From NCBI GenBank assembly GCA_013076295.1, contig RQOL01000616.1:6414392-6478391 (forward strand): a DNA stretch of 64,000 nucleotides. The letters are read 5' to 3'. A program made the position numbers and the translations under genes. The notes under the pieces are model-generated. The model made no database searches and had not been told where the DNA came from. It was given only the letters and a program-made list of their open reading frames with translations. Positions within the stretch are counted from its first letter, which is position 1, and each line of letters opens with the position of its first letter. Shown here piece by piece: positions 40,201-50,980 of this stretch. This DNA comes from Sanderia malayensis. Its lineage: Eukaryota > Cnidaria > Scyphozoa > Semaeostomeae > Pelagiidae.

Positions 40201-40741
40201 CACCATTGTTTATTGAATGCAAGTGTTTGCTGCACAGAGGCTCATTTCCAAAATTCCCTCCAGATACTAAGATGTTGTGGATTTGGTGTCACCAATCACA
40301 ACATGACTCATTGAAGTTCCTCTATTTCAAAATATCTGTATGCCTGTTTCATGAACATGACTTTATTTGGAAACATTCTGATATTTTTCTAGCTTTGGAA
40401 GGCACAGCAAGTCCTTGAAACAATGTCCCAGCTGTTTAGGGTAGGTCCACTTTTCTAATCAAAGCAAACAGTCCAAGAAATACAAGTAATGCCTTGGATG
40501 TAAAATGTGTAAAAAGGGGTACGAGGTATACTTATAAATATTTCAATTTATTTCATTTCATAACAGCCCTCTGCAGCTTTTTGGCAGCGATGGTTTCACT
40601 CAAATTAAGGAAAGAAAAGCAAATAAGTTTGCCATGTTTGTCAAAGCAGAATATGCAAAAACCAAGGCTGAAAACCCTTCACTTGTACAGGCAGATCTCA
40701 TGAGACTTCTTAGTCAAAAATTTAGCACCTTGAGCAGTTGA
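34272..40741 (+). CDS. GCNA: GCNA (germ cell nuclear acidic protein) with SprT protease domain, 20 exons
   Basis: Exons: 34272-34307, 34430-34519, 34704-34810, 34974-35086, 35177-35276, 35380-35714, 35796-35829, 36129-36178, 36279-36354, 36469-36483, 36596-36735, 36869-36916, 37026-37058, 37387-37526, 37792-37862, 38631-38695, 38785-38881, 40025-40138, 40393-40440 and 40567-40741. All phases agree, giving 628 residues. The first two thirds are disordered, very acidic and rich in SDDDD/EEE clusters with SIM-like hydrophobic-acidic patches. The rest is a SprT-like metalloprotease with active site HELCH (H493, E494, H497) and GHGPIW. A CxxxxC/CxxC zinc finger and an HMG-box-like tail (GFTQIKERKANKFAMF onward) follow. 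Relatives protect germ-cell genomes by acting on DNA-protein crosslinks. The active site looks intact. Exon 10 is a 15-nt micro-exon supported by phase on both sides. Confidence 0.92.
37999..38419. mobile_element. MITE with TACTCTTTTTTTATAAGAAT-type ends, GCNA intron
   Basis: The left end reads ATACTCTTTTTTATAAGAAT and the right end is its inverted copy, ATTCTTATAAAAAAAGAGTAT. Internal TTAAGAATATT repeats occur near both ends. It is similar in ends and internal repeats to the outer element at 42691-46912. Confidence 0.65.
39352..39378. repeat. Solo fragment of the TAATGCTTC MITE end
   Basis: GGCGTTTAATTGAAGCATTA followed by CGGTA matches the end of the element at 39595-39977. No partner end was found nearby. 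Confidence 0.5.
39595..39977. mobile_element. MITE with TAC(C/T)GTAATGCTTC ends, GCNA intron 17
   Basis: Left end TACCGTAATGCTTCAATTAA and right end TTAATCGAAGCATTACAGTA form the terminal inverted repeat. Inside are several G-rich copies of GGGGGGCxTTTA. It sits in the 1.1-kb intron just after the exon encoding the HELCH active site. Confidence 0.75.
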
Positions 40742-41596
40742 TTATAAATTTTTTTCGTAAAATTTAAAGTGCATTTTTATACATAATATTTTGATTTTAT
40801 TCTGGTTTTAGTATGATTTTTAATAATAAACATAAATCTATTTATTTGTAATGTAATGGTTTTACCATAGGTCCTTTACTTAGTTTTTAGATGAATATTA
40901 CTATAGTATATTATTTCTTAATTATTGTTGCTATTTACATTCAAACTTGTATGCATATTATTGATTCATTTATTATAGAATCACCATGGCAATGACCACT
41001 ATATCCGATAATCATATTGAATATAGTTTGAAAATGATCCTTACTACTTCCATTCAATGATCATCAGTTTCATTATCACTGTCATCATTACCAAATTTTC
41101 AATTTCCATCACCAAGACCATGGAAATAGATACTCTTGGACATAAATGACAACACAAGATTTACTGTCATGTGTTAGAGAAACCCTAAAAGCTGTTAAAT
41201 TAACCTCATTTTCATGAAACCTAGCAAGGCTTTCAAGTGCTAATCCCTATTTACAAATTTTTGCTTAAATAGAAAAGATTTGGTAATATCCAACTACACT
41301 GATCATATGGTACTATTCATATGATGAAATAGATGTTTATACTACTGGCCCAAACAAAAATTGCTTGCAGCTATAAAATTTACCCATTGTGCCGAGACAA
41401 ACTTTAGAACTAAGAAACCTACCCTGATAAGTAATTACAGATTTTGGAAAGTATATTAAATGTAAAGTAAAAAATATAAATGTCTCTTATAATCCTAAGC
41501 TGGTCAAGTTCATCAAAATTGCAAAGTGAATACAAATGATAAGCTATATATAGATGAACTTATCTCTAACCAACTGTCTGATTCCTTGAGGATAAC
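40742..41596. other. Convergent 3' region of GCNA and CYSTM1-like gene
   Basis: A good AATAAA signal lies at 40825-40830, about 85 bp after the GCNA stop, and probably sets its 3' end. The remainder is AT-rich and should include the 3' untranslated region of the opposing gene. No other gene seen. Confidence 0.5.
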
Positions 41597-42010
41597 TCAG
41601 TCACTCATGAGACAACAACAAAGGCAAGCAGCACACAGGGCACACAGTGCACATTCCTCAGCACTTGTATCCTTCTTTCTAGTATTTTCTTGGTAAACAT
41701 AGGTGGTAGGCTGTGGTTGTGTGTAAACAACAGTTTGCTGATGACCTGGTGGATATTGTTGGGGGTATTGCTGTGGGTATTGTTGGGGGTACCCTCCTTG
41801 CTGAGGGGCAGGATATCCTTGCTGAGGTGGGGGATAGTAGCCACCTTGACCAGGTGGAACACCTCCAACCAGTGGGGGTGCATTTTGTGGTGGTTGGCTG
41901 TCATAAGGTGGTGGTGCCATTTGTTGTGGTGGCGCATTTGGCCCTGGTGGTGCGTACGCAGGGTTAAAGGGTGGTGCTCCACTGCCGGGTTGTTGTGGCG
42001 GATACGACAT
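41597..42010 (-). CDS. CYSTM1-like proline-rich, cysteine-tailed membrane protein
   Basis: A single exon encodes 137 residues starting MSYPPQQPGSG. The N-terminal three quarters are proline-, glutamine- and glycine-rich with PPPY and repeated QQYP segments. The C-terminus is VYQENTRKKDTSAEECALC and then a cysteine-packed hydrophobic tail ending CCCLMSD. That matches the CYSTM module: a tail-anchoring or palmitoylated cysteine-rich segment at the membrane. The family is widespread in eukaryotes and tied to stress resistance in plants and yeast; its animal role is poorly known. An in-frame extension upstream to 42109 exists but lacks the Pro-rich composition and looks like 5' leader, so I chose the inner ATG. 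Confidence 0.85.
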   Translation of the reverse strand: MSYPPQQPGSGAPPFNPAYAPPGPNAPPQQMAPPPYDSQPPQNAPPLVGGVPPGQGGYYPPPQQGYPAPQQGGYPQQYPQQYPQQYPPGHQQTVVYTQPQPTTYVYQENTRKKDTSAEECALCALCAACLCCCLMSD

Positions 42011-42690
42011 TTCAAGAAAGTTTATAGATTTTCGTAATTTATCTAAAATGGAAAACGCTTTATTTTCAGATAAACAAATGAGTGAAAAGTAAAACCCAAT
42101 ATAATTCACCCGTATTATCTCCTGTCTATTAAGTAATTAAAACTATCAAACTTTCAACCATGTATTTTAATTTCGAATGACCTTTTTAGACAATTTTCAA
42201 TTTAGGCCAATGCGTAATGTTTCTGATGGTATATTCGAAAAGATTCGCTCGGCAAAAGGTTTATCAAACGAGATATTAAAAATAATCTGAATTATGTTCA
42301 GTAATTAAAATACGTGCATAATACCTTCTGCTCGCGTCAAGCTGCGACAAAATTCTGTCAGTGTTTGACTTTTCAAGTCTTGGTGATTGCAAAATTAAAA
42401 CGTCTGCCAGGCTTCTTCTTCGGGACAAAATGAAATAAATTTTTTTAAATTACGTCATGCCGACTAAGAGCCACCACAGGGTGCACAGCGTAATGAGATA
42501 ACATAAATGATTGACAGGAAGAAGTAAATCTGAGTGGGAAGAAAGCGGGTTCTACATCACACAGATAGCGATAAATTGAAAAAGTTGCACATTTTTCAGT
42601 GTGAGTAATATCAGTTGACATTCTCAATTAAGTGCTTAAATTGATTAGATTGACCCCTTTACTCTATTTACACTGAGATAGAAAATGTAC
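42011..42690. other. Upstream region of CYSTM1-like gene
   Basis: AT-rich, no exon recognised. Presumably contains the promoter and leader of the CYSTM1-like gene. It ends at the terminus of the nested transposon block. Confidence 0.35.
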
Positions 42691-43752
42691 TACACGCATT
42701 TTGTTTTATAAGAAACTAGACAGGGAATTATCCCCTACAAACTAACAAACAGGGTAACCTTAAATTTTAATGTTTCATATGAAAGCCAAGACAAAAAGGA
42801 TCAGAAATCCGAGATGGGACATTTCGAAAACGTGACGGGGGTCACGTCATCGCTCATCAAAGTATTGCACCATTGGTCACGGTCAGAAAAAAATCAACTA
42901 TCTTATATTGTAAATCTGAATACATATTTAGAAAGAGCATAAAGAGTTATGCAAAAAATATTAAGCAACTTTATCTTTAACATTAACAGTTGAGGAGATA
43001 GAGGCAGTCAAAGATGTTACGATTCAGGGGGTGAAAAAAGAACTGAAATTACCTGAATTCTCCAATATTACCAAAACATTGGCACAAATATTGAACTACA
43101 TATACTATCTCACTGATGGAAAGTATTTAAAGTTGATTTCAGCCAAAGAAATGTTTGAAAAACTGAGTTTACATGATGTGTAGGGTGTTTGAATTCCTGA
43201 CATTACCCCCCGATTTTCAGAGAAGTCCATTTTTTAATGATTTGGGGTGAAAATTTTGATCTAGAGTCAACTCTGTTTAGGTTGAACACCCTAGAGAAGC
43301 GTGAAAATGTTCGAATTACAACATATTCGAATTGTAGAGGTTTACCTTTATAAGAATCAATTGTTTAGTGATCCTAGGAACGGAGAATTCCGTTCGAAAT
43401 AGGTAATGTTCGAACTACACGAGTTAGAATTATGCAGACATGACTGTAAATAAACTGAAGAACTCATTAAAAATGCTTGTCTGTAGCAATTTGCTCTTCA
43501 ATTAGACATCAACTTGTAAAATAAAAGCTAATAAGTCATCAAAATTAGAGGGGTAATATCAGCATTGCTGAAACCAAGATAAAATAAATCAAAGTGTATA
43601 GAAAAATTGTCAGCGAAAAAACCTCGCTAATATTTTATGGTAGCCATTCGTCTCATGAGCTATCACTTGATATAAAATCGGAGACCTCCCGTTTGCTCTC
43701 CTTGCTTTCACTTAACTAAGAATCATTTTCGTTAGCGCCTTTTTATGATTGG

Positions 43753-44275
43753 TCACAAACAGATTCGCTTGTCGGTCGATGCTTGTTGTTTATCTTGTTT
43801 TGCTTTTAAACCATTTCTCTTTCCCTTTGATTTTCGCCTTACTCCTGGTAGTCTTTTCTCTCTTGCTTTCTGACATTGTGCTTGCAGATCTGCAATGTCA
43901 AATTCGTCGCTCGCTTCTGAAACAGGCTCCTTTTTCTTTCGCTGCACATTTCTTAAAGGAGAAAATTGACTCCCGCAAACAAGACTGGCGGCTGTACTTT
44001 TGAATTTTTAATTTTCCAACCCAAACTTCTTAAAATCTAGTTGATCGATCATAAAATTGCTGGAATAATACCATTCGTATGGTGGACGGAGTCTTGGTCC
44101 GGTGGAGGTAATGGCAATGAAGGCTTATGTTTAAGTTCCTTATATATGCGAATCCTAGTTTCAACAATGTCTTTAAGCGTTATACCAGAATAGGCAGTTG
44201 AGCATATGAACTTTGACGTGGTCAATATCCTTTGGGGCTAGATTGCTTGTCAACCCAAGGGCCAAAAGTAAGTTG
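43753..44275 (-). pseudogene. Left-arm copy of the foldback-element gene tail
   Basis: Reading outward on minus, this mirrors the right-arm copy. The C-terminal part (QRKKKEPVSEASDEFDIADL, followed by a lysine-rich end closing in TDKRICL) is still open over 64 codons. No start or upstream domain is present. Confidence 0.6.
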
Positions 44276-44436
44276 TTCTTTCTATTGTCAGCAAGGACTC
44301 TTCTGAGGACGAGAAGTTTACCGGGCAATAACGGAAGAGGAAAACATCTACAGGATTAGAAAAGCGTACACAGATTGAGAAGGACTGCAATCACGAGGAA
44401 GCAGACACAGGACTCATACTTGAAATATAACTTGTT

Positions 44437-45048
44437 TTGGACAATGAAGAACAAGAAAGAGAACCACCACATCGGTATTCTTACAAACAACAAAAGCATC
44501 ATTATTTTTTTTCAAGTGCTATGGCAATGAGACTTTTGACCCTTGGGTTGACAAGCAATCTAGCCCCAGAGAATATTGACCACATCAAAGAGTTCATATG
44601 CTCAACTGCCTATTCTGGTATAACGCTTCAAGACATTGTTGAAACTAGGATTCGCATATATAAGGAACTTAAACATAAGCCTTCATTGCCATTACCTCCA
44701 CCGGACCAAGACTCCGTCCACCATACGAATGGTATTATTCCAGCAATTTTATGATCGATCAACTAGATTTTAAGAAGTTTGGGTTGGAAAATTAAAAATT
44801 CAAAAGTACAGCCGCCAGTCTTGTTTGCGGGAGTCAATTTTCTCCTTTAAGAAATGTGCAGCGAAAGAAAAAGGAGCCTGTTTCCGAAGCGAACGAGGAA
44901 TTTGACATTGCAGATCTGGAAACACAATGTAAGAATGCAAGAGAGAAAAGATTACCAGGAATATAGCGAAAATCAAAGGGAAAGAGGAATGATTTGAAAG
45001 CAAAACAAGATAAACAACAAGCATCGACCGACAAGCGAATCTGTTTGT
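44437..45048 (+). pseudogene. Right-arm copy of the foldback-element gene tail
   Basis: An open frame of 105 codons (44437-44754) includes APENIDHIKEFI, AYSGITLQDIVETRIRIYKE and SLPLPPPDQDS. After a stop and frame change come the lysine-rich tail and the same end as the left arm, TDKRICL. The YSG-x-x-x-x-x-x-TR-x-R-x-Y block is shared with elements 1 and 3. A stop in the tail (GI* instead of GV) shows it is not coding for a full protein. Confidence 0.65.
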
Positions 45049-46157
45049 GACCAATCATAAAAAGGCGCTAACGAAAATGATTCTTAGTTAAATGAAAGCA
45101 AGAAGAGCAAACGGGAGGTCTCCGATTTTATATCAAGTGATAGCTCATGAGACGAATGGCTACCATAAAATATTAGCGAGGTTTTTTCGCTGACAATTTT
45201 TCTATACACTTTGATTTATTTTATCTTGGTTTCAGCAATGCTGATATTACCCCTCTAATTTTGATGACTTATTAGCTTTTATTTTACAAGTTGATGTCTA
45301 ATTGAAGAGCAAATTGCTACAGACAAGCATTTTTAATGAGTTCTTCAGTTTATTTACAGTCATGTCTGCATAATTCTAACTCGTGTAGTTCGAACATTAC
45401 CTATTTCGAACGGAATTCTCCGTTCCTAGGATCACTAAACAATTGATTCTTATAAAGGTAAACCTCTACAATTCGAATATGTTGTAATTCGAACATTTTC
45501 ACGCTTCTCTAGGGTGTTCAACCTAAACAGAGTTGACTCTAGATCAAAATTTTCACCCCAAATCATTAAAAAATGGACTTCTCTGAAAATCGGGGGGTAA
45601 TGTCAGGAATTCAAACACCCTACACATCATGTAAACTCAGTTTTTCAAACATTTCTTTGGCTGAAATCAACTTTAAATACTTTCCATCAGTGAGATAGTA
45701 TATGTAGTTCAATATTTGTGCCAATGTTTTGGTAATATTGGAGAATTCAGGTAATTTCAGTTCTTTTTTCACCCCCTGAATCGTAACATCTTTGACTGCC
45801 TCTATCTCCTCAACTGTTAATGTTAAAGATAAAGTTGCTTAATATTTTTTGCATAACTCTTTATGCTCTTTCTAAATATGTATTCAGATTTACAATATAA
45901 GATAGTTGATTTTTTTCTGACCGTGACCAATGGTGCAATACTTTGATGAGCGATGACGTGACCCCCGTCACTTTTTCGAAATGTCCCATCTCGGATTTCT
46001 GATCCTTTTTGTCTTGGCTTTCATATGAAACATTAAAATTTAAGGTTACCCTGTTTGTTAGTTTGTAGGGGATAATTCCCTGTCTAAACCCTCTATAAGA
46101 AACCGACCCCTAAGACACCATAAAAATTAAGAAACTTTGGTACTACTTTCCGTTATG

Positions 46158-46613
46158 CTTAAGGCTTACTTTATACGGCCGCATTTAGGTCGCGTCTAAT
46201 TTAATTCATTAGATTCGACCTAAATGCGACATAAGTGCGACATTCACTTTATACCTGTTTTGTTTGCCGCATTTAATTCAACTCCTCATATCATCGTGAC
46301 GTAACGAAAAAGGATTGCACATACGCAAAGTGCTTGACTGGGCAAATTTGACATATTTCATCATTATATCACATGAAGTGATTTAATTCAAGGAGAATTT
46401 GAATTAAATGCGACCAAAATGCGGCCGTGTAAAGCCACGTCGAATTTGTGTCGCACTTGTGCATTAAGTTCGGCAAATCCTGATGAACTTAATTCAAGTT
46501 GCTGCACTTAATTAAATGCTCACTTTATACGGCCGCATTTACGTCGAACTTAATTCAAATCTTGTTTGAATTAAATTCGACACGACCTAAATGCGGCCTT
46601 ATAAAGTCCACCT
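46158..46613. mobile_element. MITE with CTTACTTTATACGGCCGCAT ends
   Basis: The left end CTTACTTTATACGGCCGCAT and its inverted partner ending CTAAATGCGGCCTTATAAAG enclose several inner inverted copies of GCGACxTAAATGCGGCC. It is nested in the right part of the outer element. Confidence 0.65.
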
Positions 46614-46912
46614 AAGAAACCGTGTCACCTGGTAAAACATGCAAATGGGGCAGTTTTGATTGTATTTTGAAGACGGCACTCATTATTATTTTAAATACGA
46701 AGACTTAGATGGAATTGACACGACATGGAGTTGACAATTGCTTTGTTACTGTTTATTTGCATTGAATTGTGATGTCTCTTTAAGTTTCCTACCTATTTTC
46801 ACTTCCAAATTTAAGAAACTTTTAAGAAACTTTTAGTACTAAAATGGCCATAAATTTTAAGAAACTGAGCACTACTTCGGAGTCAAGTTTCTTATAAAAA
46901 AAAATGCGTGTA

Positions 46913-47145
46913 TAGGACAAAAGTCCTTGGAACACTTCTAAAAATGCAAAAAGGCCGTGACTCCTCCTAAAACAATTTTGTTCTCTTAATCAGACCTTTG
47001 CGATCATCCTGCAAAAGGAATTTTGCAAATATATAGTATAACACTGTCTCTAAAGACAACATTGCTGGGGGAAAGGGGGGGGTATAATTAAGGATATGTG
47101 CAAAATTTGCAAAAGTGTCCCAGGGCACATGTTGCCCATTTTAAA
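46913..47145. mobile_element. Relative of the GGGGACAAAAGTCC MITE
   Basis: It starts AGGACAAAAGTCCTTGG and ends near GTGTCCCAGGGCACATG, a diverged inverted repeat. It shares ends and G-rich middle with the element at 25397-25669. Confidence 0.5.
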
Positions 47146-47457
47146 TAAAATAGATACCTGAATAATATAGAATAATAGTGTAATACAGAAAAAATAAATT
47201 AAATTAATACGTTAGCCCCCTACATACAGAGTAATAGATAATTATGACGAAATAGAAAATAATAGAGTTCTAACTTGCAACATGTATACATACAATGCAG
47301 GCATTTTAAAATTCTATTGACAAAACAACAGATATGGAATATTATAGCTGGTTGTTGTTCTATTAATTAGTTGTAATATAAAGCAACCCCCCCCCCCCCA
47401 AAAAAAAAAGAGAAGAGCTGTCAATTAAAGTTCTTGTGGCTTTGCTTATGGTGATAA

Positions 47458-48065
47458 TCATGTGCATTGAACAAGCATAATATCAATGGGGCTATTAGAG
47501 TTTTGAAGATCGCCAATGTGTGCAAATGTGTGAGTGTCACTAAGGTAATCCCCTTTTCGTATCCATTCCCCCTTGCTTGCATCGGGTATCCAGCCAACAT
47601 TCAAGACTGCACTAACCTCCGTCTAAAAAAGCAAAACAATGACTTCACACAATGCCGGATTTATGTGACACGGGCGGGCGGGCGTGAAAAGTACCTATTG
47701 CATTCTTAAACGGAACAATTAGGCCTAAAACTATAATAGCAAATATTGTTTGTATCACAAGTAGATGATGATGGCAATAAAGTTCCCTGATATCTTTAAA
47801 TCAATATGAGTGGGCAACTTACACCGAATAATGGGCAGTCTGTACAGTCTTTGAGGTGAATGTTATAAGTCAGTGGCCTTCCTCTGACGTAGACTTCATG
47901 GGCGTCAATTTTCACTTCAGCTACTCCGATCGCACTTGCATCAGCTAATCTACAATCTTCAAGCTTTACAGTCAAAATTGAAGGGCTTGGAAGTGGACTT
48001 GCAGGCTCCTCCACGGTGAAAATTACTTGTCCTGAGATTGTCAACTCTTTTGATGGTGCAGCCAT
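47458..48065 (-). CDS. Small YbaY/YscW-type domain protein, two exons
   Basis: Exons 48065-47823 and 47622-47458 join in phase 0 and give 135 residues. The first exon reads SKELTISGQVIFTVEEP, SILTVKLEDCRLADAS and AEVKIDAHEVYVRGRP, the beta-strand pattern of the YbaY/YscW fold, first known from bacterial lipoproteins and type III secretion accessory proteins. The second exon (TEVSAVLNVGWIPDAS through GDYLSDTHTF) completes the sandwich. There is no signal peptide or lipobox. The intron, its GT-AG borders and base composition like its neighbours make this a resident animal gene, not contamination. The start is the first ATG in frame; the open frame upstream begins only at a TTG. Function in animals is unknown to me. 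Confidence 0.7.
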
Positions 48066-49316
48066 ATCTTTATCCTTTATCTTGCAAACACTTTCGGATG
48101 AATGCCACTTGGTAGGGTAACAAGGCAACAAAGCAAAATAACAGGGGTAGTCCTCGATGTATGCATCCTATAAGGTCCCGAAACGTTGAAGTCGTACATA
48201 TCCTATAGGTGCTCGGGGTCCAAAAGAATTGCTCAAGTCATATATATCCTAAAGGGTCCCAAAACATCTGGAAACAATGTATAGAGATGCAATTTCAATT
48301 TCAATTTCATAATAATGACATGCTACATATATACAGAGCGTCGTCATGAATAAATATAAACTAAACTAAGAAGCAAAACGAATTAAAACAACTAATCAAC
48401 ATAACATCGATGTAAACTAAGAAAAGAACATAACATCGATGAAAAAGAAAGAACTAAAACTAAAGATTAGAAGATGCTAGAGAGGGCAACTACTGCTAAC
48501 TAAGTGTCGACTAATTGTGATCAGGTGCTATTCGCATTGTGGACATAGTCATCGTCCGTAACTCAAAAGCCTCTTCAAGAAAATTAGCTAATTGCTTCAT
48601 ACTTTGGAGGTGTTCATTTGACAACAGGTAAATGAATTTTTGGGTCGGAGTCATAATGGCGAAATTCATAACCTTTTTAGTTATTGAATCAAAAAGTTTA
48701 CCGCGTAGATGATTGTACTTTGGGCAACATATCAGAAAGTGAAGTTCGTCTTCACAATAGACAGGGCATGTACTAAAAACACCTCACATCCTGCCTAACG
48801 TTTGTTTTTATTCTTGATACGTGTTAAGGAGGTTTTGGACTATCAGAAACTGCCAGGTGACTTTTTGGGAAACGCCCAGTTTTCACGTGGTTGATGACGT
48901 CATGATTGGTGCAAAATTGATCTTGAATCAGCTATAACTTCTCTCATACTCTCTCAATTCAAAAAATATTAACGGTTTCGTGCTCCTTGCATAAAGACCG
49001 ATAATTTGATATATAATTTAATTTATTTTTCGAATGTCAGCATTTTTTGTCATGACGTCATCGAAAAATTGTTTCCACATAAGTAATCCCAAACTGGTTA
49101 AAGTTATATAAAACATAAAACGGAACAAGGATTTATTGATTTTAAGGAAAATAACACTGTTTTTTGTGAAAAAATAGCTTAAGGCACAAAATCGCTATCT
49201 GAGGAATCACTTTTTCTTCCTCTGAAGTCGTGAAATCTTCTTCCAACTCAGAATTTTATTCAACTGGCCCCAAAACTATGCTCACTTCTGAGTCAGCAGA
49301 ATAATTTTGGAATGAT

Positions 49317-50190
49317 GTGGCATCAGGTCGTCGAGGCGTCTTTTCTGGTCGCTTTGTTGGTGGGGGAACTTCCACTTCATTTTCTGACTCTCTGTCAGCG
49401 TCATTTCCGTCAATTGTGACTTTCTTTTTCTGCCGACGTGATCAGATGAGGGACGGATGCAACTGGTTCCCTTTAAATCAGATAGGAGTGGATCTGCTTA
49501 GCTGCTCATTAAAGGTCCAGCCACACATTTGTGGATCAATTCGCCTAACATTTGCATTTAGACTGCGCAACCACACATAACTCTGCAAGTTTGCGCGTTT
49601 GATGTCTTCGCTCAGCGATTTCGGATCTGCTGGAATCGCAGCGGAGGATTTCGTTTTCAAGCGTTATACAATCGAATTCTTGTTTGTACATAGGATTCCT
49701 TTGCCATGCCAGAGTACATTATGGTCTGCATGAACGTTTCGACATCATTAAATGTAGCATCACTTACATTTTCTTCGGACCCCAAGCTTTGAATCCGTTG
49801 ACATGAAGCTTTATCTTTCAATAACTTTTTTATGACGCTTATTTTCCAATGTTAAACATGTAGGATGTTGTATCCGAACCTGTTATTGCATGCATTTGTG
49901 GAAGAATGTTGCAAATATCAACTTCTAGATACTTAGCTACTTTTCCAATATCGACAAACTTCTGCCTATCTATACACATGAACCAAGGCTTTTCTTGGTC
50001 GCATGTATTCATGGAATGTGTTAGAAGCACAAAACATCTGTATCTTTCGACACAACAACTATTGGAGTATCCCTCGAGGCTGCGTGCAAAATCATTTTTG
50101 CATCTGCCTCTTCATGGTTACTTGTTTCCATTTCTTCTACGCTTGGTAATTTTTGGTAATCCTGAACGCTTGATTTCTGCACGTTATTAT
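49317..50190 (-). pseudogene. Left arm and centre of element 3: decayed nuclease-like gene
   Basis: On minus, starting in the centre: HEEADAKMILHAA, VVVSKDTDVL, a stop and frame change, then WFMCIDRQKFVDIGKV, ILPQMHAITGSDTTSYMF, DVETFMQTIMYSGMAKES, TRIRLYNA, SLSEDIKRANLQSYVW, CGWTF and FTPIW-x-KGNQLPPS-type tail segments. The acidic clusters EAD, DTD and GSDTTS occur in the order seen in PIN/XPG-FEN-like nucleases. Several stops and frame breaks mean no full product. The family is common in cnidarian transposon proteins as far as I recall; the nuclease reading is inference. Confidence 0.6.
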
Positions 50191-50249
50191 CATTGGCATC
50201 TGTAAAAGTTGCCGGCCATGATCACTCTTGAAGAACGCGTGGCTGGCTT

Positions 50250-50980
50250 AGAAGTTGATATTTGCAACATTCTTCCACAAATGCATGCAATAACAGGTTC
50301 GGATACAACATCCTACATGTTTAACATTGGAAATTAAGCGTCATAAAAAAGTTATTGAAAGATAAAACTTCATGTCAACGGATTCAAAGCTTGGGGTCCG
50401 AAGAAAATGTAAGTGATGCTACATTTAATGATGTCGAAACGTTCATGCAGACCATAATGTACTCTGGCATGGCAAAGGAATCCTATGTACAAACAAGAAT
50501 TCGATTGTATAACGCTTGAAAACGAAATCCTCCGCTGCGATTCCAGCAGATCCGAAATCGCTGAGCGAAGACATCAAACGCGCAAACTTGCAGAGTTATG
50601 TGTGGTTGCGCAGTCTAAATGCAAATGTGAGGCGTATTGATCCACAAATGTGTGGCTGGACCTTTAATGAGCAGCTAAGCAGATTCACTCCTATCTGGTT
50701 TAAAGGGAACCAGTTGCCTCCGTCCCTCATCTGATCACGTCGACAGAAAAAGAAAGTCACAAATGACGGAAATGACGCTGACAGAGAGTCAGAAAATGAA
50801 GTGGAAGTTCCCCCACCAACAAAGCGACCAGAAAAGACGCCTCGACGACCTGATGCCACATCATTCCAAAATTATTCTGCTGACTCAGAAGTGAGCATAG
50901 TTTTGGGGCCAGTTGAATAAAATTCTGAGTTGGAAGAAGATTTCACGACTTCAGAGGAAGAAAAAGTGATTCCTCAGATA
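50250..50980 (+). pseudogene. Right-arm copy of the element 3 gene tail
   Basis: This mirrors the left arm from VDICNILPQ to the acidic C-terminus. The open piece 50516-50734 covers SLSEDIKRANLQSYVW to WFKGNQLPPSLI. After a stop, a polar acidic tail with PPPTKRPEKTPRRPD and SELEEDFTTSEEE follows. It is broken by stops in the same places as the left copy in several cases, so decay began before or with duplication of the end. Confidence 0.6.

Larger units (their letters stand above)
42717..46085. mobile_element. Foldback element 2: 3.4-kb near-perfect palindrome
   Basis: Termini TAGACAGGGAATTATCCCC and GGGGATAATTCCCTGTCT begin arms of about 1.55 kb (to about 44275 and from about 44525) that are nearly identical reverse complements. 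Only about 250 bp is unique in the centre. The 4-bp target duplication AAAC is exact on both sides (42713-42716 and 46086-46089). Each arm carries the same outward-pointing decayed gene tail. A Tigger-like terminal sequence (ACAGTCATGTCTGCATAATT) is embedded in each arm and so predates the palindrome. Arms are far more similar to each other than those of element 1, implying a younger palindrome. Confidence 0.9.
42691..46912. mobile_element. Outer inverted-repeat element that hosts foldback element 2
   Basis: The left end TACACGCATTTTGTTTTATA, continuing AGAAAC, faces the right end TTATAAAAAAAAATGCGTGT, continuing A. The left end is cut almost at once by foldback element 2, so without insertions this element is about 0.85 kb. 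Repeated TTAAGAAACTTT motifs in the right part resemble the internal repeats of the element at 37999-38419. Confidence 0.65.

Noticed and set aside
42011..42109. N-terminal extension of the CYSTM1-like frame
   Set aside because: Composition is unlike the Pro/Gln-rich protein and the inner ATG fits the family start; it reads as 5' leader.
47458..48065. Bacterial contamination for the YbaY-like gene
   Set aside because: It has a GT-AG intron with matching phase and lies between animal-type repeats in the same continuous sequence.
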